A stretch of 64,000 nucleotides of DNA. Origin: Mastigias papua. Lineage: Eukaryota; Cnidaria; Scyphozoa; Rhizostomeae; Mastigiidae. A program made the translations under genes and the position numbers. How positions within the stretch are numbered: the stretch's first letter is position 1; the number at the start of each line of letters is the position of its first letter. This document shows, in pieces, positions 13,278 through 25,385 of the stretch. A model generated the notes under the pieces. The model was not told the DNA's origin, made no database searches, and saw only the letters and a program-made list of their open reading frames with translations. The stretch spans positions 16,102,714 to 16,166,713 of the forward strand of contig OZ025273.1 of assembly GCA_964019165.1 (NCBI GenBank), read 5' to 3'.

Positions 13278-14095
13278 AGATTAAGTACTTTGTGGAGCCC
13301 AACACTTAAGTTTGTTATTGATTTTATTTCATCAGTCATGTTTTTCTTGAATATATTAGTTGGTGGTCCTTAGCAACAGCATAGGTAATAGTATATGTGA
13401 CTTTGTTGCACAACTACTTGATATGCAGTATTGTAGGATTACTAAGAGGTTATGAGTCACTTATCTACATAAGCATAGGCATGATCTATGCACTTTATTT
13501 TGGAGTCTTCTGATACAGTAGACTTTGTTACAACTAAATATAATACCTCTGGATAAATTATATGGAAGTTTGGATAAGGTATTTGACTGCAACCATCTAT
13601 GTGATGCTAGAGTTAAGGTAGAGTACTAAGTTTTACACCCCCCCCCTCCCCACCACAACCATAAGTACCTTTAATTCAAAATTATTCTAAACCCCCAGAT
13701 TAAGTACTTTGCGGAGCCCAACACTTAATTGTTGTTATTGATTTTATTACATCAGTTATTTTTTTCTTGGATATATTAGTTAGTGGTCCTTGGCAACAGC
13801 ATAGGTAATAGTATATGTGACTGTGTTCCACCACAAGTTGATATGCAGTATTGTAGGATTACTAAGAGGTTATGAGTCACTTATCTACATAAGCATAGGC
13901 ATGATCTATGCACTTTATTTTGGAGTCCTTTCAGAAAGTAGAATATTTTACAACTGAATATAATACCTCTGGATAAATTATATGGCAGTTTGGATAAGGT
14001 TTTTACTACAACCATCTATAGGATGCTAGGTTTAAGATATGGTACTACGTTGTACACCCCCCCCCCCACAACCACCACCATAAGTACCTTTTATA
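13278..14095 (+). repeat. Two tandem copies, period about 419 bases
   Basis: Copies start with AGATTAAGTACTTTG at 13278 and 13697 and each ends near a C-rich run (13638-13650 and 14056-14067). The copies are clearly homologous with scattered substitutions. They lie inside unit C and have no coding content. Confidence 0.8.
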
Positions 14096-14214
14096 CTTCA
14101 AATCTGACTTTGTGATGTCAGGCTGTATAATGTATCTCATTCATTGGCTTTCCATCGTACTATGTAGGATATTATAAAGTGATGTTATATTACCAAGCAA
14201 TATTCTTTTATTGT

Positions 14215-14690
14215 GGTGAACATGAAGTATAGGTCTTTTCAGGTATTGTAATTAATTTCTATCTAATTTATTGGGTCTTATTATGTAGTACAGCAATTGG
14301 ACAATATTAATAGCTAAAACCAGATAGTGTTTACAGTCATACCTCTCATTTCATGTGACATACTATATGTTCTCTAAAGTATTTACATTATACAGCAACA
14401 TTGTATAAGACTCATTAGGAGTGAGTGATGCATGAAATATTGTGTGATGTATATGGCCTGTCAGGTACTGCACTTGCATTCTATCTAATTTTGTGGGTCT
14501 TATTATGTATTATACCAGATTGGACAAGATTAATGGCTAAAACCAGATAGAGGTTGCAGTTGTACCTCATTTGTTGTGACATACTAAGTCGTCTGTGAAG
14601 TGTTTACATTTTACAGCAACATTATTGTATAAGACTCATTACGTTAGACTTGAATCATGCAGGGGATATTGTATGATGTATTTCCATTTA
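14215..14690 (+). repeat. Two tandem copies, period about 222 bases
   Basis: The segment with TCAGGTATTG near 14239 and CTAAAACCAGATAG recurs about 222 bases later near 14460. The repeats are diverged and non-coding, and lie directly before the palindrome of unit C. Confidence 0.65.
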
Positions 14691-14751
14691 TGCCTCATTG
14701 CATACACCACTTTAAAACATTATATGCTTAGTTCATGTAATAGAGACTAGC

Positions 14752-15197
14752 TTAGTACTGATAGCCCGCTAGACGCGGGCTCCCCTACCCCAGTTCAAAA
14801 GTGGGAGATTAGCCTTGGAAAGACTAACGCAGTGCCCCCATCCAAGCTGCATGGTCTGCATTGTTGATGAGCATGGATGAAAAAGCTCACATAGATGAAT
14901 AAATGACGAATAAAATCAAAAAGCCCCATAGCCTAGCGCAGGTATCCAAGCATTTTTGCACAATTTTTTCTCGCAAATTTTTGTTGATTTCTCCATTGCA
15001 AAGCCGGATGTCACGTGCTCCAATGCAGAGGCCCATGACGTCATCCTCTCATGATCCTATGCGAGCTTTTTCATCCATGCTCATCAACAATGTGGACCAT
15101 GCAACTTGGATGGGGGCACTGCGTTAGTCTTTCCAAGGTTAATCTCCCACTTTTGAACTGGGGTAGGGGAGCCCGCGTCTAGCGGGCTATCAGTACT
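14752..15197. repeat. Terminal palindrome of unit C
   Basis: The left arm begins ACTAGCTTAGTACTGATAGCCCGC, the reverse complement of the Helitron tail seen at the end of unit F. The right arm ends GCGGGCTATCAGTACTT. The arms are about 145 bases and flank a roughly 160-base loop (14896-15058) that is homologous to the inner arm of the A and B palindromes, so the left arm has lost its inner half. Confidence 0.8.
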
Positions 15198-18173
15198 TCA
15201 CTATATACTAAGATGCCTATATGATAATTTATGCCAAACCAATCAGATTCCTCGAATTTGTACCACATGACCCATTTTTTTGCTCGATTTTAACGACACT
15301 TCTCCTACTAGGCCTGTTGGCGGATCGTAACCAAACTCGGTTTAGGGGTTCTCCTTGGGGTCTATTTACTCACAAAGGAGGGATTTTTCCATATCTGTTC
15401 TTTTTGCTGAGATATTCCACTTTCAACCTATGGCCATTGCTTTCCTATACCCTCCAACATGCTCATTTGACACCTCTGCGCAGGACTGTTACTTTCACGT
15501 TTGCGAATGTTCATGGAGGACGATGGTGCTGTGTGTGATTGCGAGGAGACTTTTGTCACTGTCTTTCCAGGTAAACCGACTCTGTTTTCCATAGATGGAT
15601 TGATTTATGATTCCATGTATGTCCTTTGTCCATGTCATCTGTATTCTGCTGTTGCCAGCCATTTATTTCTATATCTTTCGACCAGATTCAACCACCTTCC
15701 CTCGAGGGTATTGCCGCCATGACAGTTCTTCTCCAAGTTGCTTGATTCTAGGTGCTAAATCACCATGCTTTTACTGCTACATTGTGACAACATAGTCAAC
15801 ATATGTTTGACTTTCTATTGTGTGCTAGACTATGGCAGTTTGTTTGCTGTTCATGCATATTTTGATGACATGGAATGGCGTGCGTGCTGCTTTCATTTGG
15901 GAATGTTTTGATAGTCACTACCGTAATAGTGCCGTGTGACTTGGAGGAGACTTTTGTCGTTCAGCTTTCAGTTTAGTGCTTTTTTCCCTTGATTTCATTC
16001 GCTAAGCTATCCTACTTTGCTTACTAAATTGTCATGAAATGATTACTGTATGTTTACTGTTGTATTCCCTGGTAGCTTTGAATTTATTCATTGCTTTTAC
16101 CGCATGTATGAATGGCATAGGATATGGTTATGTTTGGCGATAAAATAGTGGTATGTGGAATGCTTTCACTGAAGTATGTATAGGGCTATTGCTGAATTTG
16201 GTTACCCTAATTTTGCAGTTTTTACTTTCACCCTTTACTTTTGTCATAGTGTGTATGTTGACATGCAAGGGGATTCCCAAGTTCATCTCACGATCTCAGA
16301 TACCTGTTGTCCTTTGTTTTGGAATTTAAGTGCAGTCTTTTGAGGGAGATTCCATAACTTTGCTCCAGGGGCATTAAGATCACGGTAGTTCCCCTAAGTT
16401 TTTGCCTGATTTTCTGTTGTAAATTACAGTTTTGTTACTGCAGAAGTATCATTATGATATTCAGGAGGCATTCAATGCAATATTTGCTTATGTACTAGGA
16501 GCTTTTAGCTTGCTCTTGATTCTTAGTAAATGCACATGAGATGGATGTTAGGATGTCTCAAGAGTTAGGCCACGTTGTTTACGTTTGAGATATTGCCCTT
16601 CAACTCGACTTTACTCCTTGATTTTATCATACATATTTTACAGGCAAACACTAGGATGTTACCAACTTTATTCTCAGCTCAGTAACTCTCTTTTCATTTT
16701 CTTTTCATTCTATTTACGGTAGGCCTCATGGTTATTTTCACTACAGATGGAAGAGTTATTTTGGTGAAGTCATATTAAAGGGGTTCTATTAAGCTAAATA
16801 TTCTTTTGTTGGGACACAGTTGCCTTTCTTTCTCAGATCACTTGATATAAATTCCATTACTGAAGTCCATAGATCATTCTGCACGTGATGATATACTCTT
16901 AAGGGATGACTTTATCATGCCCCCACTGAAGTTTTACCTTCATTTGAAATCTTAGTTGGTAATGCAGGATATATATTATGACTCAATTCAGAGAATTACT
17001 TACTTCCATGGATCACTCTGCATATGATAGTATAGTTTTTTTATGGATGAATTTGTACTAGATAGCAACATTCTGATTTATGGAGCCACTGTCTTCTATC
17101 CAACTACCATTATTGTTTGAAATCTGAATTTCACATGGTTGTAACAGATACGTTAGTACTGGATAGCTGCTTTATTTGTTGTGTATAGCCATAACCTATG
17201 AACTCCTCCCAAGAACTTTGGTTGAAATCTAATATGATGATTCATGCTGTTCAATCATGGGCTTTGCAATCTGTTATATATAAAGGTGTGATATAGGAAT
17301 ACTAAGCAATATTATTTGTTTTATCACCTGGAACTACAAAGCCCTATCACAGATTCCAGTTGTATAACACCTACATTTATGGGTCAGCCTTGATCCTTTA
17401 CCTCTGTAGACAAGATTAGTGGTCACCTACACGATAACAGAACCACTCATACCTGCCAATTCATGTGCTATATTGTATCTGTTATGATATCCTAAATTTA
17501 TCTCACTAGATTTTACAAGACTCCTTAAGTTAGAATTGAGTGAAGCAGGAGACAATATGTAATGTAGTTTCATTAGCGCCTCATTGTAGAGAGCATTTTA
17601 AGCAATTCTCTGCATAATTCATATAATATAGACTAGCTTAGTACTGATAGCCCGCTAGAACGTGGGCTCCCCTAGCTCCAGTTGAAAAGTTGCATATTAG
17701 CCTTGGAAAGACTAATGCTGTGCCCCCATGAAAGTTGCATTATCTGGTCGCATAGGATCACAAGAAGGTGATGTCATGGGCCTCTGTGATGGAGCACGCA
17801 ACTTTCGGCCTTGCATTGTGCAAATCAAAGAAATTTGCGAGACAAAAGTGTGCAAAATATGGTTGGATACCTCCGCTAGGCTACGGGGCCTCTTGACTTT
17901 CTTCCTGTCCCTTTACTGCCCCGTAGCCTAGCGCAGGTATCCTACCATTTTTTGCACACTTTTGTCTCGCAAATGTCTTTGATTTGCACAATGCAAGGCC
18001 GGAAGTTGCGTGCTCCATCACAGAGGCCCATGACATCACCTTCTTGTGATCCTATGCAACCAGATAATGCAACTGTCATGGGGGCACAGCGTTAGTCTTT
18101 CCAAGGCTAATATGCACCTTTTCAACTGGAGCTAGGGGAGCCTGCTTTCAACGGGCTATCAGTACTAAGCTAT
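15198..18173 (+). mobile_element. Non-autonomous Helitron-like unit D
   Basis: The start TCACTATATACTAAGATGCC lies a few bases after the 3' hairpin of unit C. The next 60 bases match unit E (35359) better than A, B or C, so D and E form one subfamily. The unit has a donor-like site at 15571 (CCAG|GTAAAC), a CCATGACAGTTCTTCTCC module at 15718, and GGGGATTCCC at 16269-16278. The tail is the palindrome at 17632-18173, ending GCTATCAGTACTAAGCTAT, one base off the CTAG of unit F. No coding gene is seen. Confidence 0.68.
17632..18173. repeat. Terminal palindrome of unit D
   Basis: Left arm 17632-17900 and right arm about 17915-18173 are complementary along most of their length around a short spacer. 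The GC hairpin has decayed (TAGAACGTGGGC against GCCTGCTTTCAACGGGC). This is the right edge of the array. Confidence 0.82.
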
Positions 18174-18479
18174 CTTAACTACTGACGCTATGTTTATATT
18201 TCACTTTAGATTGTACGTAGGTTATTGATAGGAATGAAATCTGAAATCTATAAATCACTGTGATCTCTGTTTGCTTGCACATTGCTTAAGAGGCATTGCT
18301 TGTCTCAGTTCATTTTGGCCATGGTGTTTTTTGTTGCATTTCTTATAGTAAAGCGTATTTATCCAGGATAAGTGGTGATTTTAATTGCCTGTATACTGCA
18401 ATATCTGTGGCTGTCTCTGAGGATGAAAAACTGTCCTTTTGACACTCAGCTTTGTACAAAGACTCTGAAGTCAGTATTC
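18174..18479. other. Intergenic, nothing recognised
   Basis: No element terminus, RNA gene or long frame could be supported here. Confidence 0.5.
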
Positions 18480-18762
18480 TAGTGCAGTCTGATGCAGCAA
18501 GAGATGTTACTACTCTGCCTTGAAAGCTTGGGATGATATGCCAGCTAATAGTAGAGAAATCCAAACACTAGAGCGCTTCAAAAAAGAACTAAAAGTGCAC
18601 CTGACGAGCTGAGAATGCTGAGAACAAAACACTGAAACATGACCCTCTGGAAGAACAGTCCATTTTATCTATTTTTTTTAATTTTATCATAGATATTACT
18701 AGCATCGTATTACGTTGTTAACTAAAGGGGTATCGTGTATAAAAATACTAATGATGATAATT

Positions 18763-18795
<33 letters not shown>
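18480..18795 (+). mobile_element. 5'-truncated LINE 3' end with GAT-repeat tail
   Basis: The frame at 18523-18612 encodes AWDDMPANSREIQTLERFKK, followed by a short lysine-rich end and a stop. This matches the typical last residues of non-LTR reverse transcriptase ORFs of the CR1/L2/Jockey type (aromatic, then P..IR....L..FK..LK..L). About 130 bases of 3' UTR follow, then a (GAT)n tail at 18750-18795, as expected for families that end in short tandem repeats. Everything upstream is missing or decayed. The clade is inferred from this short tail only. Confidence 0.55.
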
Positions 18796-19413
18796 GTCAG
18801 CTCAGCTTTATCATAATGCCTCTTTCTATGCATCACATCCACATTTATTATCCTTACTGACAACACAGATAAAGCAATTGAACCTATTGGTAGATTTTTT
18901 CAGCTATCTCATGCCCCTTAGATTAGTAATTTCATGAATACACCAGGGTGTAACCATTGCCAGCTAGTGCAGCTGGAGACCTTGAACAGTTGTCAGGTAA
19001 AAGGATGGAGCCAATTTGTTTGGTTACTGGCATTAGCTAGTGTTACTTGTATTGCCATACACCCGCTGCATCCAGAAACTGGATGTATTGCATTTGGAAA
19101 GTTTGCTGTCAAATTGTTAAATGTTGTAGTTCAGGGGCATTGAACATGGGGGCGGTTGGGAGGGGGTACTGGCCCCCTCCACTGTTTAGCTGTGGAGCAT
19201 AAAAGGAAAAAGCATAAAACATATTGAAACAATAAACTGATTCCTTTTTCACAAGATAGGATCTGGTCCTTACTTTCATGTTGTCCCAGCATGTCTGACA
19301 TTTGATATGGACCATTAAGTAGAAGTCCCTCTTTGTCTGAATGGGAGAATGAGGACAGCAAAGAAAACTTGTTCAGACCAGAAAGCCTCTCAAAAGTATC
19401 TACAGTTCATTAG
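18796..19413. other. Spacer between LINE tail and hAT remnant
   Basis: No gene or element boundary that I can support. The short frames here have no recognisable motif. Confidence 0.4.
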
Positions 19414-20456
19414 ATGGTTCGTGCTGATTGCTTTTGGCAAATCATTGATAACTATGCTTCTCTCTATAAACTTTGGTTGTCATGTTTATCACAGTCGCTG
19501 GAAACGGATATCAAATCCAGAGTGATTGAATGCAAATCTCAAATGGACAAATGTGACTTGTATTTCGCTCTACGCCTAAGCAACAAGCTATACGCCTTGA
19601 CTGACAATGTGTCCAAAAACTCTTCAATCACACAGAATGTCAGCTTTATCAGGGAAAATAAATGCTGAAGTAACAAAGAAAACAATTGAAACCATGCGCA
19701 GCCATGAAAGTATTGATTTGTTTTATGAAACAACTGTCAGAAAGGCTGAAAAGCAAGATGTTATCCAGGAGCCAAGCTTGTCTCGAAAGCCCCGTAAAGT
19801 ACCAAATTATTCAATACGTCAGTACCTCGATGGAAACGCATCAGGTGTAGCAAATTGCACACATGCTACAGCTTAAGACCACTTTCGGAGAATCTACTTT
19901 GAAGCCATTGATTGCATGATTTTGGCTCTGAGTGAAAGATTGAATAAGCCTTGCATTGATGCGCTTGCTAATATGGAAACATTATTACTAAAATCCATTG
20001 CTGGAGAGGAGATCAATGATCACTTAGCCTGGATGCATTCAAGGTATAATGATGATGTAGACGTACATGCTTTGAAGACTGAGCTTCTAGTTTTTAAACA
20101 GATTTTTCAAGGAAAAAGTCAACCAAGTCGATGGCATCTTAAAAGCTATGGAAGAAACAACATCAGACACCAGATTGTTGTTTCTAAATGTTATGATTGC
20201 AATTGAACTGCTGCCCATAAACCCCGCCACAAGTGCTACCCCTGAAAGATCATTTTCTATCGCAAGAAGAATCAAAACCAGGCTGCGATCAAGCATAACA
20301 CCGCCAAGGTTCAATGCCTTATCTTTCCTGCACACACACAAGGACTTGGTAGATGGTTTGGACGTGATCAGCATTGCCGATGATTTGGTGTCATTGAATA
20401 GTGTGAGATACAACAATGTTAGAACTTTTACCAAATCTGATTTATATTTCAGATAG
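19414..20456 (+). pseudogene. hAT transposase remnant, ZMYM1-like, C-terminal half
   Basis: The frames together read like the C-terminal half of the ZMYM1-type hAT transposases common in animal genomes. An LSNKLYALTDNVSK segment comes first, followed by YFEAIDCMILALSERL. The hAT dimerisation region then has NPATSATPERSFSIARRIKT followed by LHTHKDLVD. The reading frame shifts near 19670 and 20120, and an in-frame stop sits at 19874, so it is dead. The N-terminal zinc finger and first catalytic region are absent. No TIRs were found. A second fragment of the same kind lies at 21408-22130. Confidence 0.72.
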
Positions 20457-20822
20457 AGTTTTGTGCAACTACTTTCTGAAAGCATTAATTTACAAAGGAA
20501 TCGTTCCATTTTTGTTACCACAGCGGCAGCCTAGGTCCAGTTTAGGCAGATTTGATGTGTTGGGGTAATTGGTATGTTTGTAGGGTGCATTTATGAATGA
20601 CACCTTGCTTTCGGTACTTTAAATGTCACTGAACGCATTTAATTGAATGCTTTCACATCATGCATATGGTAAAAGCATCTAACTAATAGTAAACAACTAT
20701 AATCCTTTGTTATAAAACATGCTACTTTGTGGAAGTTACATGGTAAAGATGTGATGAAATAAGACGCTGAACTTTTATCATTCAACATACTTTTTTAGAA
20801 CAAGGTACCACAAAGGACTTTC

Positions 20823-21339
20823 CTACGTGTTCATATTGCGAAAATGTGATGCTCTAGCCAATACAAAAAGCAGAATTCCGAGTTTATCCGCAATCCTGGT
20901 GACTTCAAGTAAGTAGGCCCCCTTACTTTCAAAATCGTTTCGACACCCCTGTAGGTAAGTCTCAAACAATCCAGAAGCTGCACATTCCCACATCCATTTG
21001 TTATGGTCGCAGTATGCTGGGTCTCTAAATGACGTCAATCCTTCATTTCAACTAGATCACATTGTACCAGTATTTTTGAAATAGTTTGTGAACTTGTCTT
21101 AGTAAAGGTTCATGCTTGAAAGTAGAGAAAAAGTCAATCTCTTCTAATGCAGAATTAAAAGTCACAAATTTGAAGACCAAGGTTTCTTCATCCTTTATGT
21201 CTTCTAGCTTGAAGGTAGGCACGATTTGTTTAGCTGTTGCAATGCAAGTCTCTACTTGGTGGAAAAGGTAATGGATGACGTTTCCCTTCCTTTCTGTCTG
21301 ATCATAGGCGTGAAACAATGTTTGAGGGCCTTTCAGCAA
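20823..21339 (-). pseudogene. Unidentified broken coding remnant
   Basis: Two adjacent minus-strand frames (21339-21052 and 21038-20823) look protein-like: even composition, charged and aromatic residues, motifs such as LFHAYDQTERKGNVIHYLFH and DHNKWMWECAASGLFETYL. They are separated by a stop and could be one broken gene. I do not recognise the family. They sit between two hAT fragments on the opposite strand, so they may belong to another element inserted there. Confidence 0.35.
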
Positions 21340-21407
21340 ATACTAATGACATAGGTTGTGTTTTTGACAAAACAGCACCTCTGAGCAGATAAGTAAAAAT
21401 ATGAAAT

Positions 21408-22130
21408 TTGCAGCAATATCTTGAGCAGTATTTTATGGGAAAGAGGGGAGTTTTCCTTCTTTGCCTTGAAGATTATAAGTGGCTTCAATACTCTAAACTC
21501 CTTCATGGTGCCTTTTGTTTGCCTTGTGCAATGTTTGGTCACCAGACTGGTGTCAGTTCATCTAAAGTAAACAAATCAATTGTATGTCCTGTCATAGACT
21601 GGTCCTATGCAGTATCAAGTTTCAAAATGTACATCAAGTCAAGCAACCATCAAACTACATTATGAACCATGCAAACTTTCTTTCATGAGAAATTAATTTT
21701 TAGTAGACATAATCCATAGTAAAGTATCAAATGACACTATCTGCAAGAATAGTGTGAAGGTATATCCCATCATTAAGACTGTTCTCTATTTTTGCAAGAC
21801 AAAATATACCATTATGTGGTCACAGGGGTGATTCCAAATACTATGAGATGATAGGCACTGGAAGCTTTCAAACTCTCCTTTATTTGAGAGTTGAAAGTGG
21901 TGATGCAGTTCTTACAGAACACTGTGGTACTTCCCAAAAAATGCCACTTAAGGATCAAAAGCTATCCAGGATGATATATCTTGCTGTGCTGGAGTAGTGA
22001 ATAAAAGAATAATTTCTGAAATAAAACTTTCCAAATACTTCTCCATACTCTTTGATGAAGTCACTATCCACTCAAATAAAAAGCAAATGCCTATTGTTTT
22101 CAGCACTGTCTGATAAGACCATAGATTGTG
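21408..22130 (+). pseudogene. hAT transposase remnant, N-terminal and middle part
   Basis: The first frame has WLQYSKLLHGAFCLPCAMFG, which fits the TTF-type zinc finger of ZMYM1-like hAT transposases (W..YS....AFC..C..F). Downstream, in broken frames, KYFSILFDEV followed by a Q..IV pattern near 22040-22110 resembles the first catalytic-aspartate segment of the same family. Stops and shifts occur throughout, and about 300 bases between the parts are unreadable. It may be the missing N-terminal half of the copy at 19414-20456, rearranged, or a separate insertion. Confidence 0.55.
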
Positions 22131-22403
22131 CAGTGAATAGGTATCACCTAGATAGTAAAAGCTGATGGGAACAATTGTATAATGAACCTGGCAATGTGGC
22201 AAAGGAAAGATTCTACTGTTTCATCTCAAATTCTTCCAATAAAGTCCCTTGTTACTTATACCTATTTGACATTTTGGTTAACAATTTGAAATTACAGAGA
22301 TTGCTAATAGATGCTAATAAGATAAATGTTTCTATTGCGCATGCGTCATTTAAGAGCCACGCCCTTTTGTAAGGTAGTCAGATTTTTCCCTAGATCCGTA
22401 CCT
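22131..22403. other. Spacer left of PLE-1
   Basis: Nothing recognised. The PLE-1 inverted end begins near 22404. Confidence 0.4.
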
Positions 22404-22455
22404 GGTTAGATAAAAGAACAAAAAACCGTTATGAAAACAAAACACGAAAGGGGAG

Positions 22456-22824
22456 TTAGAAACTTAATGAGATATCAAAGTGCTGAACCTGTTTATGTAA
22501 AATGGGCTTCTCCCATGAAATGTGCAAAGCCTCTTTGATTTTAAGTTGACGATAGGTACTTGCTGTATCTATAACCGTGAAACACTTATCACTGCAAGAT
22601 TCCCTACATTTATCAGAACCCCTAAGATGTTTAGAGATGTTGGAGTTTTTGTCAGTATGTACATCCTCATGCACTCGAGTGGACACATGTCGTCTTGTCT
22701 GGCCAATGTAAATGCAATCACATCCCGCACAATTAGACGTATAACTCACATTAGCGCGGAGCATTTTGGGTACAGAATCTTTAACATCGATTAAGTCTTT
22801 AATTGTAAAAGACGAAAATACCAA
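22456..22824 (-). CDS. PLE-1 GIY-YIG endonuclease domain
   Basis: The frame contains CAGCDCIYIGQTRRHVSTRV, a clear GIY-YIG core (here IYIG with the downstream catalytic R and H region). It ends with ISWEKPILHKQ near the C-terminus, where Penelope endonucleases carry the conserved W/E-K-P segment. This domain nicks target DNA during Penelope integration. It is in a frame broken from the RT remnant upstream (23417-23095), with about 270 bases between them that do not read cleanly. The same C-terminus recurs inverted at 26612-26846. Confidence 0.8.
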   Translation of the reverse strand: MVFSSFTIKDLIDVKDSVPKMLRANVSYTSNCAGCDCIYIGQTRRHVSTRVHEDVHTDKNSNISKHLRGSDKCRESCSDKCFTVIDTASTYRQLKIKEALHISWEKPILHKQVQHFDISLSF

Positions 22825-23094
22825 TTTTATGTTTAGATCTTTACAATATCGTTAAACTAAAGTTTGTAGCTTATGCTTGGTGACATTAGACCAGGGTAGA
22901 TATGGTAACTTGAAATAAAGAGTGCAAAGACCAATAGGGGATGTAGAAACTGCAGAAAGAGCAGTAGACTTATTAATGTTATCAAGATACCCTTTTACTA
23001 ATTTTTGTATTACTCTGTCAGGAAATTGATTCTTTCTGAGTATGTAAGAGAGCTTCTTAACATCCTCATTGACACCCAGAAGAGTGTTATTACT

Positions 23095-23420
23095 TTAATA
23101 AGCTATATCCAGAAGTGTTTGGATAAGGCGAAGCTTATATGAAGAGGAGGTAAAACTGAACAAATCAGTAAGCAAGCCAGTAAACGTCTTTTTGCGATAT
23201 ACCAAGGTTATGAGAGTAGAAGGATCCTTATTGTTGATAAAGACATCCAGAAAGGCCAACATATTATTACTTTCTTTTTCCATGGTGAACTTAATGGTAT
23301 CATGTTGTGAATTAAGCAAGTCAAAGAAGAGAGACGCATCATGCTCATTGTTGAAAAGACAGAAAGTGTCATCAACATATCTATAGTAGAAGTGGATAGA
23401 AGGACCTCTGCATTTACTAA
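23095..23420 (-). pseudogene. PLE-1 reverse transcriptase, C-terminal part
   Basis: It has the RT catalytic box FYYRYVDDTFCLF followed by FFDLLNSQHDTIKFTMEKES and AFLDVFI, the usual palm/thumb pattern of Penelope reverse transcriptases. The upstream end is cut at 23420 by the Harbinger-1 target duplication. The protein continues on the other side at 26149, ending there in APVLANLVLG, the segment normally just upstream of YVDD. Confidence 0.82.
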
Positions 23421-23585
23421 GGCCTCGTTTAGACAGTGCATTTTGAGCGCAGAGAATTAAATGCAATTAAATTCGCTCAAAAAGCGCTCTAACTTATTGC
23501 TCGGTTTTAGACAGCAAATTTTGGAACAAGCGAATTGACAGTAATCAGATGTAGTTGTTGTGGCCTATTTGTTTCAAAAATCAAA

Positions 23586-24915
23586 ATGGCGCCCTTGAAG
23601 AAAGCACTTCTCATATCGCAATTAAACGCTAGGAAATGTCGTCGAAATGAAAGCAATCAAAAAAGAAAAATGAGGTACATTAGATTCTTGGAAAGTTATA
23701 AAAGATGGAAGACGACAATGGGGCTGTATCTTCAGCTGGTTATGCTAATTGCATGCTGGCAAGGAACTATGATACAGAGACCACTTACAAGAACATACAA
23801 ACGTCTCCCCAGGCTTCACGGCTGGAGGCAGATGGTCTGGAGTACATTCGACGAGAGACGTTTCAAGTAAAATTGTAGAGTGACAAAAGCTCCATATATT
23901 TGTTTATTCTCGATGAAATTTCACCAGTGCTTTCTAAAGAAGCGGTTACTGACAACCCTGTCTTTCCAATGATGAGGTTAGCAGTTTGCCTCTACAGACT
24001 CGCAAGAGGTGACTATCTCCACACTATCGCGGAGCCTGTTGGTTTAGGGACGGCAACTGTTTCCTTAATAGTAAAGGAGGTATGTGAGGCTATGGTCTCT
24101 TGCTTGTGGAAGGGTCATGTGGTTAAAATATGCCTAAGGACTTGCAATCACTAAAGGAAATAATGGAGACATTTGACCAGGAGTGGCAAGTTCAGTGTTG
24201 CTTTGGGGCTGTAGACGGCTGTCATATACCCATTAAGTGCCAAAAGGTGGTGCTGAAAGTGCCAAAGAGTATCATACTTTTAAAACCTTTTATTCCATAG
24301 ATGTCATGGCTATAATTGATGCAAGATACAGATTTACGTGGGCAAGCAGTGGATACCCTGGCAATAGTCATGATGCCATTATCTTCCAATCCACAAATCT
24401 TTGTCAAAAGATTTCAGATGGAGGTTCCATACCACAATGTTCAAAGAAGGATGGTGGCACTGACATCTACCACACCCTGATTGGGGACTCTGCATTTCCT
24501 TTTTTACCTTGGCTTATGAAACCGTAATGCTGTTCTTACAGATAAGCAAAGGTATTTCAATTATCGATTGAGCAGAGCGAGAATGGTCGCAGAAGGAGCA
24601 TTTGGCCAACTCAAAGGACGCTGGAGACTTCTTCAACGTAAGAACGAGTCAGATGTTTCCACTGAAAGAGTGATGTCTCTTGCTTGCATCATCTTGCATA
24701 ATATCTGTATTGATTTAAGTGATACATGCTTAAATGGTTGGGACTTGACTGTGGACCCAAACACTCAGGAAAAGAGATCACAAAGCGATGTTTCTGAACT
24801 TTTGCACTTGACCAGATGCAGAAGGATCCCTGACAGTTCAAGCGAAGCCAAGAACATACGAGACCATCTGAAACAACACTTTTGGGAGGAAAAACTTGGA
24901 AATGGTGTTTATTAA
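23586..24915 (+). pseudogene. Harbinger-1 DDE transposase (HARBI1-like), frame-shifted
   Basis: The order of parts fits DDE_Tnp_4 transposases. The basic N-terminal leader starts MAPLKKAL at 23586, followed by a helix-turn-helix-like VGLGTATVSLIVKEVC near 24040. Then come CCFGAVDGCHIPI (first D), GDSAFPFLPWLMKP (second D) and RMVAEGAFGQLKGRW (catalytic E). At least three frame changes or stops separate these, near 23875, 24150 and 24525. HARBI1-like proteins cut and join DNA with help from a Myb/MADF partner. Confidence 0.85.
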
Positions 24916-25385
24916 TTTAGAGGAACTGCTTTTGTAATTCAGAAAGAACTTACTTGTAGCTACACTATTGCCCTGCATCTAAGAAACAACTTCTAAATTT
25001 CAGGTTTGGTCTGTATATCAACATAGGTAAACTTCAAATAAATGTAACATTTGTTAAGTAAATATACCATACCAGGAATCCACTACTCTGACAGGAGCTT
25101 TATGATTATGATACAAAACATATTGCCTGTTTTGATTTGGATTTTCAAATCTTTACTCCCAGACGATGCTTTTTGCTTTGTTTGCATACAAAATTCTAGT
25201 TTTCGTTCAAACTATAACTTAAAATCCACCCATTTCATTTATTAACACCCTGCACATTTATTTCTTCTGGCAAAATTGCCAACCCCCTCTTTTTAATAAT
25301 CCCCCTACTATTAGGGGACGGAGAGTATGAAAAATCAGTCTATGTAATTTCTTTTTTATTATTATGATTTGATTATAATGTTCAG

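Larger units (their letters stand above)
9384..15197 (+). mobile_element. Non-autonomous Helitron-like unit C
   Basis: It starts TCTCTATATACTAAGATCCCT then AAAATGCAAATGAGCTCG, a head shared with unit F but not with A/B beyond the first 35 bases. The 5' half has exon-like modules homologous to those of A. The 3' half carries two sets of tandem repeats. It ends in a palindrome whose outer hairpins read AGCCCGCGTCTAGCGGGCTATCAGTACT. No protein gene is visible. Confidence 0.7.
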
